41,203 nt of DNA from Lachnospiraceae bacterium (GTDB lineage Bacteria; Bacillota; Clostridia; Lachnospirales; Lachnospiraceae), in the NCBI GenBank assembly GCA_028724245.1, contig JAQYDI010000035.1, positions 1 to 41,203 of the forward strand. Reading direction: 5' to 3'. The position numbers and the translations under genes are program-made. Shown here in pieces: positions 26,401-34,184 of the stretch. Below the pieces are notes generated by a model. That model made no database searches. It was not told the origin of the DNA and saw only the letters and a list, made by a program, of their open reading frames with translations. Each line of letters opens with the position of its first letter. Positions within the stretch are counted from its first letter, which is position 1.

Positions 26401-26569
26401 CGCTGGTATAACCGTACAGTGCAAATGTAATGGCATCAAATATGGTTGTCTTCCCGGATCCGGTATCTCCGGTAATCAGAAAAATCCCCCGGCCGGCCGC
26501 TGAAAAATCAATCTCCTCACGCCCTGCATAAGAACCGAATGCCGACATCACAAGCTTTCGCGGTTTCAT
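23432..26569 (-). CDS. sbcC: Exonuclease subunit SbcC
   Basis: 1045 aa from the ATG at 26569, which overlaps the sbcD stop and has GGAGGGG upstream; an ATG at 26593 is inside sbcD. N-terminal Walker A GDTGSGKTTIFDAI and Q-loop region, two long coiled-coil arms rich in Glu, Gln and Lys, a central zinc hook CPVCGSTVHP (about residue 510), then C-terminal signature LSGGESFMAALAMALGMAD and Walker B TMFIDEGFGSLD. It is the Rad50-like ATPase partner of SbcD. Together they cut hairpins and process DNA ends. Opposite-strand frames here are shadows of the coiled coil. Assignment is secure. Confidence 0.96.
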   Translation of the reverse strand: MKPRKLVMSAFGSYAGREEIDFSAAGRGIFLITGDTGSGKTTIFDAITFALYGYTSGNRRTGKMMGSQFAAPKVKTWVEYTFEEDGQIYTVSRRPDIPGQTGRAELFLPDGSVFPGKVKETNKKIEEIIGLDMDQFCQVAMIAQGDFRELLLASSNDRKAIFEKIFGTDIYNRVQMQLNDSCKKLYGKRADLQKAAEQELDGIRVPEDSALLLIWQEKREKGISQISNEELLDFLELLIQEEESLEKAAGEEKQLLDGQLAGICERITAGKALNDLFDRYHQAEEKAQKLEEEREKFAELREKCRIARSALLVDEKAQLVSVYNTQLQNLTAEMNRLEQQMEQQKGVKKMAEEHLQQAGDRKEEQMPGLQKEAASLEGSMEYYDRLQEHKAALKKEDIRFKKLDAEVKKQQEMQQMQLTLQEKLKREQEKRKGCQERYYQSVEKYRRMVDKEKILTEICGKRTDFHQLQSNCKKEKKKLENLLKKHGLAIDDYQKAYRAFIAEQAGLMAQNLEEGVPCPVCGSTVHPAKALLSEHAVTEQETEAKKRAVEKLEQQTADQTEQCRKEDRRLEAMKVELKTALQQSGTVLVDVFTDTKEEVWSDSFWNRLEEILTVWKQDTSAAKDILEEAGQQLKEFEETEKQLKQLETDLQTGRGQLAELEKQLEKQKIVCARLETEIRGQQERLSYGSRQAAEKQLNMLNKKIQELETEFEQARQAVFHSGNVLQELCGRHQAGEEQKKQIKEQFTLAYQAFMKSLKDNGFADKDSYLAGRMKPAEIRKQESGCDAFDKEYVSIHSEVKTYKDQLKDRERADLSRWQEQERLLREQIRELEQKRMDVFSILENNKKRIGRLKGYLKEYERVKSEYNVVYHLNRTANGKLDLKLDFQTYMLRRYFEEIIHEANKRLRIMTRDQFILQCRSYENFSGGGAAGLDLDVYSLVTGKTRDVKTLSGGESFMAALAMALGMADIIQSRAGKVHLDTMFIDEGFGSLDDQSREDAIRVLNELAGQNRLIGIISHVTELKEQIEQKLIVTRDEQGSHARWEL

Positions 26570-27765
26570 GACAGCCCCTCCATTTCTTTCCATATCTGCT
26601 CCATAACACCGTTTTCCTGTTCTGTCATGGGACGATGATTCATATCTTCAAAAAAGCGGGCAAATGCCTGAGACATAGTCCACTCCTCCTGCACTGCAGA
26701 ATTGTCCTCAAAGCGGGCCCGGGTTCTCCTGTTGTCAACGCGAATCTCCAGAATATGCTCATAGCGCTCTTCCAGCCGTTCTTTGGCATCCGTCAGAAGC
26801 CCATCGTCATCATCTGTAAGAACAATACTCACATAATCCTGCTCTTTCTGTCCGGCAGCTGACGAATCCAAAACCGACCGTTCCAACGCTGTCTGCAGAA
26901 CCTCCTCCAGTGTTCCCCGTACCGTACGGACATCACGGCTCGCTGACAGGGGCAGCAGGGTAATATCAGCCGGACATCCCTTCGGTCCCAGAACAACCTG
27001 AACCACCGACTTTTTCTGATGCTCCTCACTGACAGAATACTTTAAAGGAGTCCCCGAATAACGTACATGGGAATACCCAACCTTCTGACTCCCGTGGAGA
27101 TGTCCCAGAGCCGCATACTCAAATCCTGACAGAAGCTCCACATCCACCTGATCGATTCCGCCCACAGCAATGCTTGTCTGTTCCGAATCACAGGTTTCAG
27201 GACTGCATCCTTCCGAAGCATAAAACTGATGAGACAAAATCACATTCCTGCGGGTGTAATCAATGTTCTCCCGGCGCAGCACCTCTGCCACCGCCTCTGA
27301 CCACGTAATCACTCTTCCGTCTTCAAACAGCTTACGCACATGGGAAGGCTTCGTAAAAGGCAGAAGATAAAAATCAACTTCCCCGAACTCATCTTCCAGA
27401 GTCACTTTCTTCAGATGCTCCTGCGGATCCGCCGGAGGAAGAACCGAAATATAAATATGATGCTTCTGCAGAAATGTACTGGCATACTGGAGTCTCTCCG
27501 CCGAATCATGATTGCCTGCAATAATCAGCACCGTCATCTGAGGAAGCGCATCTGTCAGATCGTTCAGGAATGTATCAAAAATCGTATATGCCTCTCCGGA
27601 AGGCACCGGTTTATCGAAAATATCCCCTGCAATCATCATAACATCCGGTTGTGCTTCCACTGCCAGCCGGATTATCTCATCAAATACTTCCTGCTGACAC
27701 GATCCCAGATTATATCTATGCAGCAATCTCCCGATATGAAGATCCGAAATATGAAATAATTTCAT
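26566..27765 (-). CDS. sbcD: Exonuclease subunit SbcD
   Basis: 399 aa. A calcineurin-like phosphoesterase (Mre11 type) with all metal-site motifs: ISDLHIGR (residues 6-13), MIAGDIFDKP, IIAGNHDSAERL, LSHQFYA and ALGHLHGSQKV. A C-terminal capping domain follows. SbcD is the nuclease of the SbcCD complex, which opens hairpins and cleans protein-blocked ends. Its stop overlaps the sbcC start (ATGA). The promoter upstream contains a LexA-like palindrome between -35 and -10, suggesting SOS control. Assignment is secure. Confidence 0.96.
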   Translation of the reverse strand: MKLFHISDLHIGRLLHRYNLGSCQQEVFDEIIRLAVEAQPDVMMIAGDIFDKPVPSGEAYTIFDTFLNDLTDALPQMTVLIIAGNHDSAERLQYASTFLQKHHIYISVLPPADPQEHLKKVTLEDEFGEVDFYLLPFTKPSHVRKLFEDGRVITWSEAVAEVLRRENIDYTRRNVILSHQFYASEGCSPETCDSEQTSIAVGGIDQVDVELLSGFEYAALGHLHGSQKVGYSHVRYSGTPLKYSVSEEHQKKSVVQVVLGPKGCPADITLLPLSASRDVRTVRGTLEEVLQTALERSVLDSSAAGQKEQDYVSIVLTDDDDGLLTDAKERLEERYEHILEIRVDNRRTRARFEDNSAVQEEWTMSQAFARFFEDMNHRPMTEQENGVMEQIWKEMEGLS

Positions 27766-27799
27766 AAGCTGTCCACCCTCATCCTTTCATCATGACCCC

Positions 27800-27828
27800 A
27801 TTTTACCACACAAACACTTGTTTGTAAA
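27800..27828 (-). promoter_or_regulatory. Promoter of sbcDC
   Basis: -35 TTTACA (27823-27828), a 17-base spacer and -10 TAAAAT (27800-27805) on the minus strand. Confidence 0.78.
27810..27825. promoter_or_regulatory. LexA-box-like palindrome in sbcDC promoter
   Basis: ACAAAC-ACTT-GTTTGT is a perfect inverted repeat lying mostly in the promoter spacer and touching the -35 box. It differs from the Gram-positive SOS box (CGAAC-N4-GTTCG type) at one base per half-site. Confidence 0.5.
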
Positions 27829-27884
27829 TAAACATATGATAAGATAAATATAAAAAATCTATAAAAAGATGAAGGCTCCTGCAT

Positions 27885-27917
27885 AAAAACTGCCCGGCTG
27901 TCAGAAACAGCCGGGCA
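27885..27917 (-). terminator. Intrinsic terminator of glnN
   Basis: 11-bp GC-rich perfect stem (TGCCCGGCTGT with ACAGCCGGGCA, 5-base loop) followed by GTTTTTAT on the minus strand. Confidence 0.93.
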
Positions 27918-27943
27918 TCCCTGAATAGTTACTGTAATTTATA

Positions 27944-30055
27944 CTATACTTCAAACAGCAGATCGCCGTAGGAAGGCATGGGCCATGCTTCCTTATCCAC
28001 GATCATCTCCAGTTCATCGATGGGCTTTCTCAGGGCAAGCATCACAGGTTCTACTTCGTATTTATAGAATTCCGCTCTTTCTTTGCCTTCAGCAAATTCC
28101 TGAGCCCGTTCATCCATAACCTTCAGTTTATTGTAGGCTGCCTTTGCGCCCTCAACCAGTCTCGCTATATCCTTCAGCATATCTTTTTCCGCAGAGTAGG
28201 TGATACCAACCTCCTGCATGGAAAGAACCGTATCAGCCAGTTCATGTGCATAGCGCAGAACCGAAGGAATAATACTCTTTCCGGCAATATCCAGCATTGC
28301 CTTCACTTCGATATTGAGAGCTTTGGAATATGCCTCGTACTGGATCTCCGCACGGGACTGGAGCTCAGCTTCTGTAAATACGCCGAATTTCTGGAACAGT
28401 GCAATGGCCTTGGGTGTAGTCAGAGCGGGAATCGCCTCTACCATGGATTTAATATTGGGCAGTCCTCTTGATGCAGCCTCCTCAACCCATTCATCCGAAT
28501 AGCCGTTGCCGTTGAATACGATCCGGTAATGTTTGGAAATAAAGTCCACGATCACATTGTGGATTGCTTCATCCTTATCCGGTGCAGCTTCAATGATATC
28601 GCAGGCTTCGCAGAAAGCTTCCGCAACGATGGTATTCAGAACCACATTGCACTCCGCAACGGAATCACGGGAACCCACCATACGGAACTCGAATTTATTG
28701 CCTGTAAATGCAAAAGGTGATGTACGGTTTCTGTCAGTTGCATCTTTAACCAGATCCGGCAGAGTCTTAACACCTGTTTCCAGTTTGCTGCTCTTCAGAC
28801 TGTGTGTTGCTTCACCTGTTTCCAGAACCTGTTCCAGCATATCTTCCAGCTGAGTACCCAGAAATACGGAAATAATTGCCGGCGGTGCTTCGTTCGCGCC
28901 AAGACGGTTTTCATTGCCCACATCTGCTGCTGATTCACGCAGAAGATCGGCATGGGTATCCACTGCTTTCAGAACGCAGGCCAGAACCAGCTGGAACTGC
29001 TTGTTTTCGTGAGGTTTTTTGCCGGGATCCAGAAGATTGATGCCGTCATCTGTTGTCAGAGACCAGTTATTATGTTTACCGGAACCATTCACACCTGCAA
29101 AAGGTTTCTCATGAAGCAGACACTGCAGTCCGTGCTTGTTGGCAACTCTCTTCAGCGTCTCCATGATGATCTGATTGTGGTCAGCTGCCACATTGCATTC
29201 CGCATAAATGGGAGCCAGTTCATGCTGAGCCGGCGCTACTTCATTATGCTGCGTCTTGGCAGATACACCCAGTTTCCACAGTTCTTCATTGACATCCTTC
29301 ATAAATGCACCGATACGGGGACGGATTACACCAAAATAATGGTCATCCAGTTCCTGCCCTTTGGGAGGCATGGCACCGAACAGAGTACGGCCGGTGAAAA
29401 TCAGATCCTTACGTTTCAGATACTTTTCACGGTCCACGATGAAATATTCCTGTTCAACACCGACAGAAGGAATCACCTTTCTGGAAGTCGTATTGCCGAA
29501 CAGACGCAGCAGACGCAGAGCCTGGGTTTCAATTGCCGACATGGAACGCAGCAGCGGTGTCTTCTGATCCAGCGCTTCACCGGTATAGGAACAGAACGCT
29601 GTAGGAATGCATAAAATTGCACCCGCTTCATCTTCTCTTACAAATGCAGGAGATGTGCAGTCCCATGCTGTATAGCCTCTTGCCTCAAATGTGGCACGAA
29701 GGCCGCCGGAGGGAAATGAAGAAGCATCCGGTTCGCCCTTGATCAGCTCTTTTCCCGAAAACTCCATCAAAACAGAACCATCCGCTTTGGGCGCTGTAAT
29801 GAATGAATCATGTTTCTCTGCTGTGGAACCGGTCAGAGGCTGGAACCAGTGCGTATAATGTGTCGCTCCTTTTTCTACTGCCCATTCTTTCATGGCACCT
29901 GCAACCACATCCGCGATAGTAGGATCCAGATCCTTTCTTCCTTCAATCGTCTTCTTTAATTCTTCATAAACCTTCTTCGGCAGACGTTCCCGCATCACCT
30001 TATCATTAAAAACATTCTGACCAAAGACCTGAGCCACTGTCTTCTCTCTGCTCAT
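27944..30055 (-). CDS. glnN: Glutamine synthetase type III
   Basis: 703 aa, the size of GSIII, the long dodecameric glutamine synthetase of anaerobes and cyanobacteria. Features are [18 protein letters not shown] at the N-terminus, [52 protein letters not shown] (catalytic Glu), [28 protein letters not shown] and [20 protein letters not shown]. It makes glutamine from glutamate, ammonium and ATP. It is monocistronic, with a GC-rich terminator and a probable promoter about 100 bases upstream (TTGTTT-17-TACAAT near 30159-30187). Assignment is secure. Confidence 0.96.
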   Translation of the reverse strand: MSREKTVAQVFGQNVFNDKVMRERLPKKVYEELKKTIEGRKDLDPTIADVVAGAMKEWAVEKGATHYTHWFQPLTGSTAEKHDSFITAPKADGSVLMEFSGKELIKGEPDASSFPSGGLRATFEARGYTAWDCTSPAFVREDEAGAILCIPTAFCSYTGEALDQKTPLLRSMSAIETQALRLLRLFGNTTSRKVIPSVGVEQEYFIVDREKYLKRKDLIFTGRTLFGAMPPKGQELDDHYFGVIRPRIGAFMKDVNEELWKLGVSAKTQHNEVAPAQHELAPIYAECNVAADHNQIIMETLKRVANKHGLQCLLHEKPFAGVNGSGKHNNWSLTTDDGINLLDPGKKPHENKQFQLVLACVLKAVDTHADLLRESAADVGNENRLGANEAPPAIISVFLGTQLEDMLEQVLETGEATHSLKSSKLETGVKTLPDLVKDATDRNRTSPFAFTGNKFEFRMVGSRDSVAECNVVLNTIVAEAFCEACDIIEAAPDKDEAIHNVIVDFISKHYRIVFNGNGYSDEWVEEAASRGLPNIKSMVEAIPALTTPKAIALFQKFGVFTEAELQSRAEIQYEAYSKALNIEVKAMLDIAGKSIIPSVLRYAHELADTVLSMQEVGITYSAEKDMLKDIARLVEGAKAAYNKLKVMDERAQEFAEGKERAEFYKYEVEPVMLALRKPIDELEMIVDKEAWPMPSYGDLLFEV

Positions 30056-30320
30056 ATTATCACTATACTCCCTTCACACTATAACACTAAAACCTGCAGA
30101 TTCCGCTCTATCCGTTCTCCGGCTGTACTCCTGTATATCCCGCCGCAGGATACGAAATCCGTGTTTCCTATTGTAGTTGATTTCCATCGTAAAAACAATA
30201 TCAAATCCGCCCTTTTTTATACATTTTACCTCATAAAAAAACGTCATGATACACGAATCCCCATTTTCGTGATATAATACTGACGTATAATACTGAAATC
30301 CTGCCAAAGGAGGAGATGAC

Positions 30321-30590
30321 ATGATCCGCAGACATATTGTTTTTCACGGCCGCGTACAGGGAGTCGGATTCCGCTACCGCTCCGCCATGATGGCAAACGA
30401 ACTCGGCCTGACAGGATGGGTACGGAACCAGTGTGATGGAACAGTCGAGATGGAAGTACAGGGAAAAAGCCTTCTGATCAGCCGCCTCATCCATGAACTG
30501 AAAAACGACCGCTATATCGAAATAACAGACATGGAATGCGAAGCCCTGCCTGTCAAAGAACACGAAGTCCGATTCCGGACATCCTACTGA
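30321..30590 (+). CDS. acyP: Acylphosphatase
   Basis: 89 aa. The acylphosphatase signature is complete: HGRVQGVGFRYRSAMMANEL with the catalytic Arg in GVGFR (about residues 15-19) and GWVRNQCDGTVEMEVQG with the catalytic Asn. It hydrolyses carboxyl-phosphate bonds such as acetyl phosphate or acyl-phosphate intermediates in the cytoplasm. AAAGGAGGAG precedes the ATG. Two TATAAT sequences and a CACGAA/TTCGTG inverted repeat lie in the 70 bases upstream. It stands alone on the plus strand. Assignment is secure; physiological substrate unknown. Confidence 0.93.
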   Translation: MIRRHIVFHGRVQGVGFRYRSAMMANELGLTGWVRNQCDGTVEMEVQGKSLLISRLIHELKNDRYIEITDMECEALPVKEHEVRFRTSY

Positions 30591-30599
30591 AACGCAAAA

Positions 30600-30630
30600 G
30601 CTGTTCCGATCCGTACGGACCTGAACAGAC
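30600..30630. repeat. Short CTGTTC...GAACAG palindrome after acyP
   Basis: CTGTTCCGATCC and GGACCTGAACAG form an interrupted inverted repeat that ends like the dispersed elements. It may act as the acyP transcript end, though no T-run follows. Confidence 0.45.
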
Positions 30631-30631
30631 A

Positions 30632-30673
30632 AAATAAAAGAGTACCGGGCGAGTTATCTTTCATCCGGTACTC
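30632..30673 (-). terminator. Terminator of small unit 2
   Basis: GAGTACCGG with CCGGTACTC stem, then TTTTATTTT on the minus strand. It ends the transcript that starts at the promoter 31207-31234. Confidence 0.82.
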
Positions 30674-30690
30674 CTTACTGCTGCACTTCA

Positions 30691-30762
30691 TCAGAATTGT
30701 TCAATGGACTTTACCTCATTTCTTTTAATTTCATGCAGTTCCATATTAAATTGTACTTTCAT
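30691..30762 (-). CDS. Possible 23-aa peptide in unit 2
   Basis: ATG at 30762, stop at 30691. The motif NEVKS, read from a GAGGTAAAGTCC stretch, recurs in the same frame at two other places (KEVRS around 31043, SEVKT around 31600). That frame conservation is the only coding evidence; no good ribosome binding site is seen. Confidence 0.25.
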   Translation of the reverse strand: MKVQFNMELHEIKRNEVKSIEQF

Positions 30763-30782
30763 CTTTCTGTTAATCATTACTC

Positions 30783-30971
30783 TTATTCGAATGATAATTC
30801 CTGTGGATCTATAACCTGTATGCTTTTTAAATTTTTAAATACAATCTGCAAAATATGTAATTCCATTTGAAATACACATATATGAAATCTGTCTTTTCGT
30901 ACCTCTGTACCTTTGATGATCGGCTGATTGTATAAAAGCGGTCGGTTGATAAAATCCTGATCAATAATCAT
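30783..30971 (-). CDS. Possible 62-aa protein in unit 2
   Basis: Open frame from the ATG at 30971 (or TTG at 30980), residues such as INRPLLYNQPIIKGTEVRKD. It has no recognised domain and no clear Shine-Dalgarno. It lies inside an apparently transcribed AT-rich unit, so it may be translated weakly or be a relic. Confidence 0.3.
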   Translation of the reverse strand: MIIDQDFINRPLLYNQPIIKGTEVRKDRFHICVFQMELHILQIVFKNLKSIQVIDPQELSFE

Positions 30972-31206
30972 AATAATCAACGTTCTGATAAATCCCGGGA
31001 TGCTACTTCGGGGATAAGCTTAACTTTCCTTTGGACCGTACCTCCTTCTTAAAAATAATCCCAAATAACGTATCCACATCTATGAATAATGAGCCCCTGT
31101 ATAACAAACAATCGTATTGTACAAAACCTTCAGCGTCCAGCTGATAAATGAAAATGGTATGTACTTTTTTCAGTTATTAGGAACTCTTATTTGGTTTTGT
31201 GGTTTT

Positions 31207-31234
31207 ATTATAGCATATATTTTTAATTTGTCAA
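31207..31234 (-). promoter_or_regulatory. Strong promoter of unit 2
   Basis: -35 TTGACA (31229-31234), a 16-base spacer and -10 TATAAT (31207-31212): both boxes are perfect consensus. The spacer and downstream 40 bases resemble those of unit 1. Confidence 0.88.
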
Positions 31235-31272
31235 CCACTTTCTTATCTTTTTATAAATAGTCAGAATTTTCT

Positions 31273-31417
31273 GTCATTATTCAGAGTCAAGCAGATTTGC
31301 ACAAAAAGCGCGACGAATGCCTGCATTCAGAAGCACTTTTTTTGTGCAAATCTATTTGGCGGATACGCCACACCGAGGAAACACACAGTGTTTTCGAGGT
31401 TGGCTCTGAACAGTAAC
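31273..31417. repeat. MITE-like element, 145-bp full form, copy 1
   Basis: Left terminal repeat GTCATTATTCAGAGTCA (degenerate) and right terminal repeat TGGCTCTGAACAGTAAC. It shares long blocks with 40660-40804 in the opposite orientation: GCGACGAATGCCTGCATT, TATTTGGCGGATACGCC, ACACCGAGGAAACACAC and GTGTTTTCGAGGT. An extra internal hairpin GATTTGCACAAAAA / TTTTTGTGCAAATC is unique to this copy. It is non-coding and lies between unit 1's terminator and unit 2's promoter. Confidence 0.85.
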
Positions 31418-31442
31418 AATCCGACCAGACAGGAGCAGAAAG

Positions 31443-31495
31443 GCAATAAAAAAGGATATCAAATAAAAGAGAAATTCTTCTATCTGATATCCTTT
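31443..31495 (-). terminator. Terminator of small unit 1
   Basis: 11-bp stem AAAGGATATCA (31451-31461) with TGATATCCTTT (31485-31495), followed on the minus strand by TTTATTGCC. Confidence 0.82.
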
Positions 31496-31702
31496 AGTAC
31501 TGTATCGTCTCTTCACTTCCCATTGGACTTTACCGATCCTTTCTTTTATATTATGAGTCCCGCTGCGCTACTTCGGGGATAAGCTTGATTTTAAGGGGGT
31601 CTTTACCTCGCTTTCTTTAAATTATAAGTTCTGATTTAAATTTTGATTGGAATCACGCCTTTCTTAATTTCTGTTAATCAGTACTTGTTCTTTTGTTTTA
31701 TG
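31445..31702 (-). ncRNA. Unrecognised small transcript, unit 1
   Basis: About 255 bases between a consensus promoter and a strong terminator, with no convincing open frame. It contains the 20-base block identical with unit 2 (31567-31586), where AUCCCCG can pair with CGGGA across an AAGUAGC loop, and flanking GAGGTAAAG-CC repeats. No known riboswitch or sRNA family was recognised. Confidence 0.5.
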
Positions 31703-31707
31703 GCTTT

Positions 31708-31735
31708 ATTATAGCATATATTTTATTTTTGTCAA
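31708..31735 (-). promoter_or_regulatory. Strong promoter of unit 1
   Basis: -35 TTGACA (31730-31735), a 16-base spacer and -10 TATAAT (31708-31713). Consensus boxes; the spacer ends ATATATGC as in unit 2. Confidence 0.88.
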
Positions 31736-31915
31736 TCTCTTTTTTAGTAAAAGTTTAATATTCAGAATTATCTGACAATTATATGTGTAAAACCCGTACA
31801 AGATCCATATTTCGTTGTCTTCAATCGCCGCAGCCACCGCTGCGACTCATTTCTCCGTCTTACAGATGAAAAATTTATCCTGCACGAAACAGTTTGTTAA
31901 TTAATGTGAGTCATA

Positions 31916-32383
31916 CTAAGTCCGGAGAGTCGCACGCAGTCTGTCCGGCTTCAGCAGCAGATCCAGTGCATCTTCCGGTGAAGACACCAACACATCGCTT
32001 ACTGCAAGAAGCCCCGGATACAGTCCTTCTTTTCCCAGCACGGCAATGCGGAGCGCTGCTGCTGCAAACATCTTCATATCATTATATCCGTTGCCGATAC
32101 AGCAGATTCCGCCGGACATGCCGTTTACAATCTCTTCTTTACATTCCGCAGCGTTAGCGCGCGGAAATGTCTGAACCGCAATCCCCAGCGGTTCACACTG
32201 CTTTCTGACCGTTCCGTACGTATCCGCCGTAAGTACGCATACCTCTGCCATTTCCTTCAGTTTACGGAAACGCTCCTTAAGGCCCGGCTCCAGTATTCCG
32301 TCCACAGCAATCGTTCCATTATAATCAAATACGATCTGACTGATCGTCAGTGTTTCCCTTCCCGGGATTTCTATGGTTATCAA
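31916..32383 (-). CDS. HAD-family hydrolase, P-type-ATPase-like soluble phosphatase
   Basis: 155 aa from a TTG at 32383 with GAGGAGGG upstream. A longer frame to an ATG at 32521 adds a low-complexity segment that overlaps add and is not family-like. HAD motif I is degenerate but recognisable: IVFDYNGTIAVDG. Motif II is VLTADTYGT, and motif IV is CCIGNGYNDMKMFAAA with AVSDVLV after it. This matches the small soluble proteins related to the phosphorylation domain of P-type ATPases. It is last in the nucleoside-salvage operon, 107 bases after add. The substrate is unknown; a phosphatase acting on a nucleotide or sugar phosphate is possible but only inferred from context. Confidence 0.78.
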   Translation of the reverse strand: MITIEIPGRETLTISQIVFDYNGTIAVDGILEPGLKERFRKLKEMAEVCVLTADTYGTVRKQCEPLGIAVQTFPRANAAECKEEIVNGMSGGICCIGNGYNDMKMFAAAALRIAVLGKEGLYPGLLAVSDVLVSSPEDALDLLLKPDRLRATLRT

Positions 32384-32490
32384 ACCGATTCCCTCCTCTG
32401 CAAAACAGCTGCGGACAGACCTCCATCCATCAGCCGAAAACACCCGACAGAAAAGCAGTCGTCTGCCGTCTGCCGTCGTCCGTCCGACCC

Positions 32491-33462
32491 TTAAAATTCC
32501 CTGCGCAGCTGCTGTTTCCACGCTTCCGGTGCAAAAGACACTTCCAGCGCATTGCGCTCTATCTGTCGTATCTCCTCATCCGTAATGCCGTACTGACTCT
32601 GAATCCAGCCAAATTCCCTTGTCAGCGTGGTATTGCTGACGGTCCTGTTGTCGGTGTTGATGGTTACACAGAGTCCGGCATCCAGAAATTCTCGGATAGG
32701 ATAATCCTCTTTTCGTTTTACCGCCTTTGTCTGGAGATTGCTGACAGGGCACATTTCCAGACCGATTTTCTGCTCCCGGCACAGTTTTATGCCGTCTTCA
32801 TACCCGGAAAGAGCAATTCCATGCCCGATCCGCGCCGCACCGCAGGCGATACTGTCCAGCACATTTTCCACACTGCCGCACTCCCCTGCATGAAGCGTAA
32901 AAGGAAATCCCATATCAGCAGCCTGCCGGAACAGGTTCTCAAACTGCTTCATGGGAAATGCTGCCTCATCTCCGGCCAGATCCAGCGCACAAAGCCCTCT
33001 TCCCAGAAAACTTTTCGCCGCATGAAACATGGCAAGACTCTCCTCCTGGGGATGATGGCGCATGGCGCAGGCGATCACCTGAGCCTTTACCGGAAAATCA
33101 CGCTGACCCTGCTCAAGACCTTCGATCACCGCACCGATAACCCGCTCACAGTCAAGATGTTTATTGACAGAAAGAAGCGGAGCAAACCGAATCTCCAGAT
33201 AACGGACATTTTCTTCAGAAACGCTTTTCACCACATCATATGCGGCCCTTCTCAGACCATCCTCCGTCTGCAGGGCAGAAACCGGCAGATCAAATTTCTC
33301 CAGATACGTCTTCAGGCTGTCGCAGTCATCCTCCGCCTGGAGTTCTTCCATCGTCACGGAACGCCCCAGCAGTTCCCGTACACACTCCAGTGACAGTGAA
33401 CCATCCAGATGGCAGTGAAGATCGATTTTAGGAAGTTTTCTCAGCTGTTCCTGCGTCATCAT
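32491..33462 (-). CDS. add: Adenosine deaminase
   Basis: 323 aa, typical for bacterial Add. Metal and substrate motifs are KIDLHCHLDGSLSLE near the N-terminus, PFTLHAGECGSVENV with the zinc His and catalytic Glu-region Gly-Glu, ARIGHGIAL, and the strand CVTINTDNRTVSNT with the zinc-binding Asp. It deaminates adenosine or deoxyadenosine to inosine. Its ATG lies one base after the cdd stop, with GGAGGTGAT upstream; two ATGs are adjacent and the second has better spacing. The NTDN variant of the usual NTDDP is a small difference. Assignment is secure, though related adenine deaminases exist. Confidence 0.92.
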   Translation of the reverse strand: MMTQEQLRKLPKIDLHCHLDGSLSLECVRELLGRSVTMEELQAEDDCDSLKTYLEKFDLPVSALQTEDGLRRAAYDVVKSVSEENVRYLEIRFAPLLSVNKHLDCERVIGAVIEGLEQGQRDFPVKAQVIACAMRHHPQEESLAMFHAAKSFLGRGLCALDLAGDEAAFPMKQFENLFRQAADMGFPFTLHAGECGSVENVLDSIACGAARIGHGIALSGYEDGIKLCREQKIGLEMCPVSNLQTKAVKRKEDYPIREFLDAGLCVTINTDNRTVSNTTLTREFGWIQSQYGITDEEIRQIERNALEVSFAPEAWKQQLRREF

Positions 33463-33463
33463 A

Positions 33464-33898
33464 TCACCTCCGATCTCCGCTTTCTTTCAGATTTCCCGGA
33501 CCGAATCCCTGCGGAAAAAGTTCCTTCAAAAGATATACCTGATACTCTTCCTCCGAGCGCACCAGAATCACTTCGAATGTTTCCGGATCGCAGAATTCCA
33601 TCATTACCTGACGGCAGACGCCGCAGGGAGAACACAGTTCCAGCGGTTCTTTCGCACCTTCCGGACCTCCCGCAATGGCAATTGCCTGAAAATTCCGCTC
33701 CCCCTCACTGACCGCCTTGAAAAAAGCCGTCCGCTCCGCGCAGTTTGTGGGTGTGTAAGCTGCATTTTCAATATTGCAGCCCGTATAAAGCTTTCCATCC
33801 GCCGTCAGAAGCGCAGCACCCACCCGGAATCCGGAATAGGGCGCATAGGAAAATTTTCTCATATCAAGGGCTTTTCGCGCCAGAATCTTTCTGTCCAT
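33464..33898 (-). CDS. cdd: Cytidine deaminase
   Basis: 144 aa, the homotetrameric type. Zinc motifs are complete: TNCAERTAFFKAV (Cys plus catalytic Glu) and CSPCGVCRQVMMEF (two further Cys). The N-terminal SYAPYSGFRVGAALL and GCNIENAAY are also typical. It converts cytidine and deoxycytidine to uridine forms for pyrimidine salvage. It is the second gene of the operon, 11 bases after the small unknown gene and one base before add. Assignment is secure. Confidence 0.95.
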   Translation of the reverse strand: MDRKILARKALDMRKFSYAPYSGFRVGAALLTADGKLYTGCNIENAAYTPTNCAERTAFFKAVSEGERNFQAIAIAGGPEGAKEPLELCSPCGVCRQVMMEFCDPETFEVILVRSEEEYQVYLLKELFPQGFGPGNLKESGDRR

Positions 33899-33909
33899 AT
33901 TGTTTTCAC

Positions 33910-34131
33910 CTATTCTGAAAAAATATACTTTGTAATATAACCGTTTCCATCTCCGGTTGTGATTACCTGATCCCCGTCTTTATTCTCCGTCACATCAATG
34001 ATATCCCACTGACCATTTTCCTTAACATAAGCCACAGGATCATCCGTCTCCACCTCGATGAATTTCTTCTCGCTGTGTCTGTCACCGCCGCAGGGGTTAA
34101 TAGATTCCACCAGTACATCATAGATTGCCAT
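33910..34131 (-). CDS. Small unknown protein heading the nucleoside-salvage operon
   Basis: 73 aa with AAGGAGAG before the ATG, so it is very likely translated. The sequence is acidic (predicted mixed beta strands: AIYDVLVESINPCGG, FIEVETDDPVAYV, WDIIDVTENKDGDQVITT). No domain was recognised, and there is no signal peptide or membrane segment. It is first in an operon with cytidine and adenosine deaminases, 11 bases before cdd, so it may take part in nucleoside handling or simply share a promoter. Function unknown. Confidence 0.75.
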   Translation of the reverse strand: MAIYDVLVESINPCGGDRHSEKKFIEVETDDPVAYVKENGQWDIIDVTENKDGDQVITTGDGNGYITKYIFSE

Positions 34132-34184
34132 ATCAATCTCTCCTTTGCTTTTATGATACTATTATTGTTAGATCATTACATGAA

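Larger units (their letters stand above)
30635..31202 (-). other. Unrecognised small transcription unit 2 (AT-rich)
   Basis: A strong promoter and a clear terminator bracket about 565 bases on the minus strand. Three short frames can be read. One, 31003-31173, has no ATG and ends SLSPK. One of 62 aa lies at 30783-30971 (ATG without Shine-Dalgarno; an upstream TTG at 30980). One of 23 aa lies at 30691-30762 (starts MKVQFN, contains RNEVKS). The block 31002-31021 is identical over 20 bases to 31567-31586 in unit 1. No family is recognised. It could be a structured RNA, decayed duplicates of a small gene, or peptide genes. Confidence 0.5.

Noticed and set aside
30056..30160. Glutamine riboswitch before glnN
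   Set aside because: The leader is only about 100 bases and the conserved glnA-type core was not seen.
30685..30700. Hammerhead-like CTGATGA in unit 2
   Set aside because: The matching GAAA core and stems are absent, and unit 1 lacks the motif.
31388..31582. 64-aa plus-strand frame starting in the 145-bp element
   Set aside because: It crosses the repeat end and the unit 1 terminator with no ribosome site or family similarity.
32383..32521. Longer HAD start at 32521
   Set aside because: The extension is low complexity and overlaps add; the TTG at 32383 has GGAGG upstream and fits the family N-terminus.
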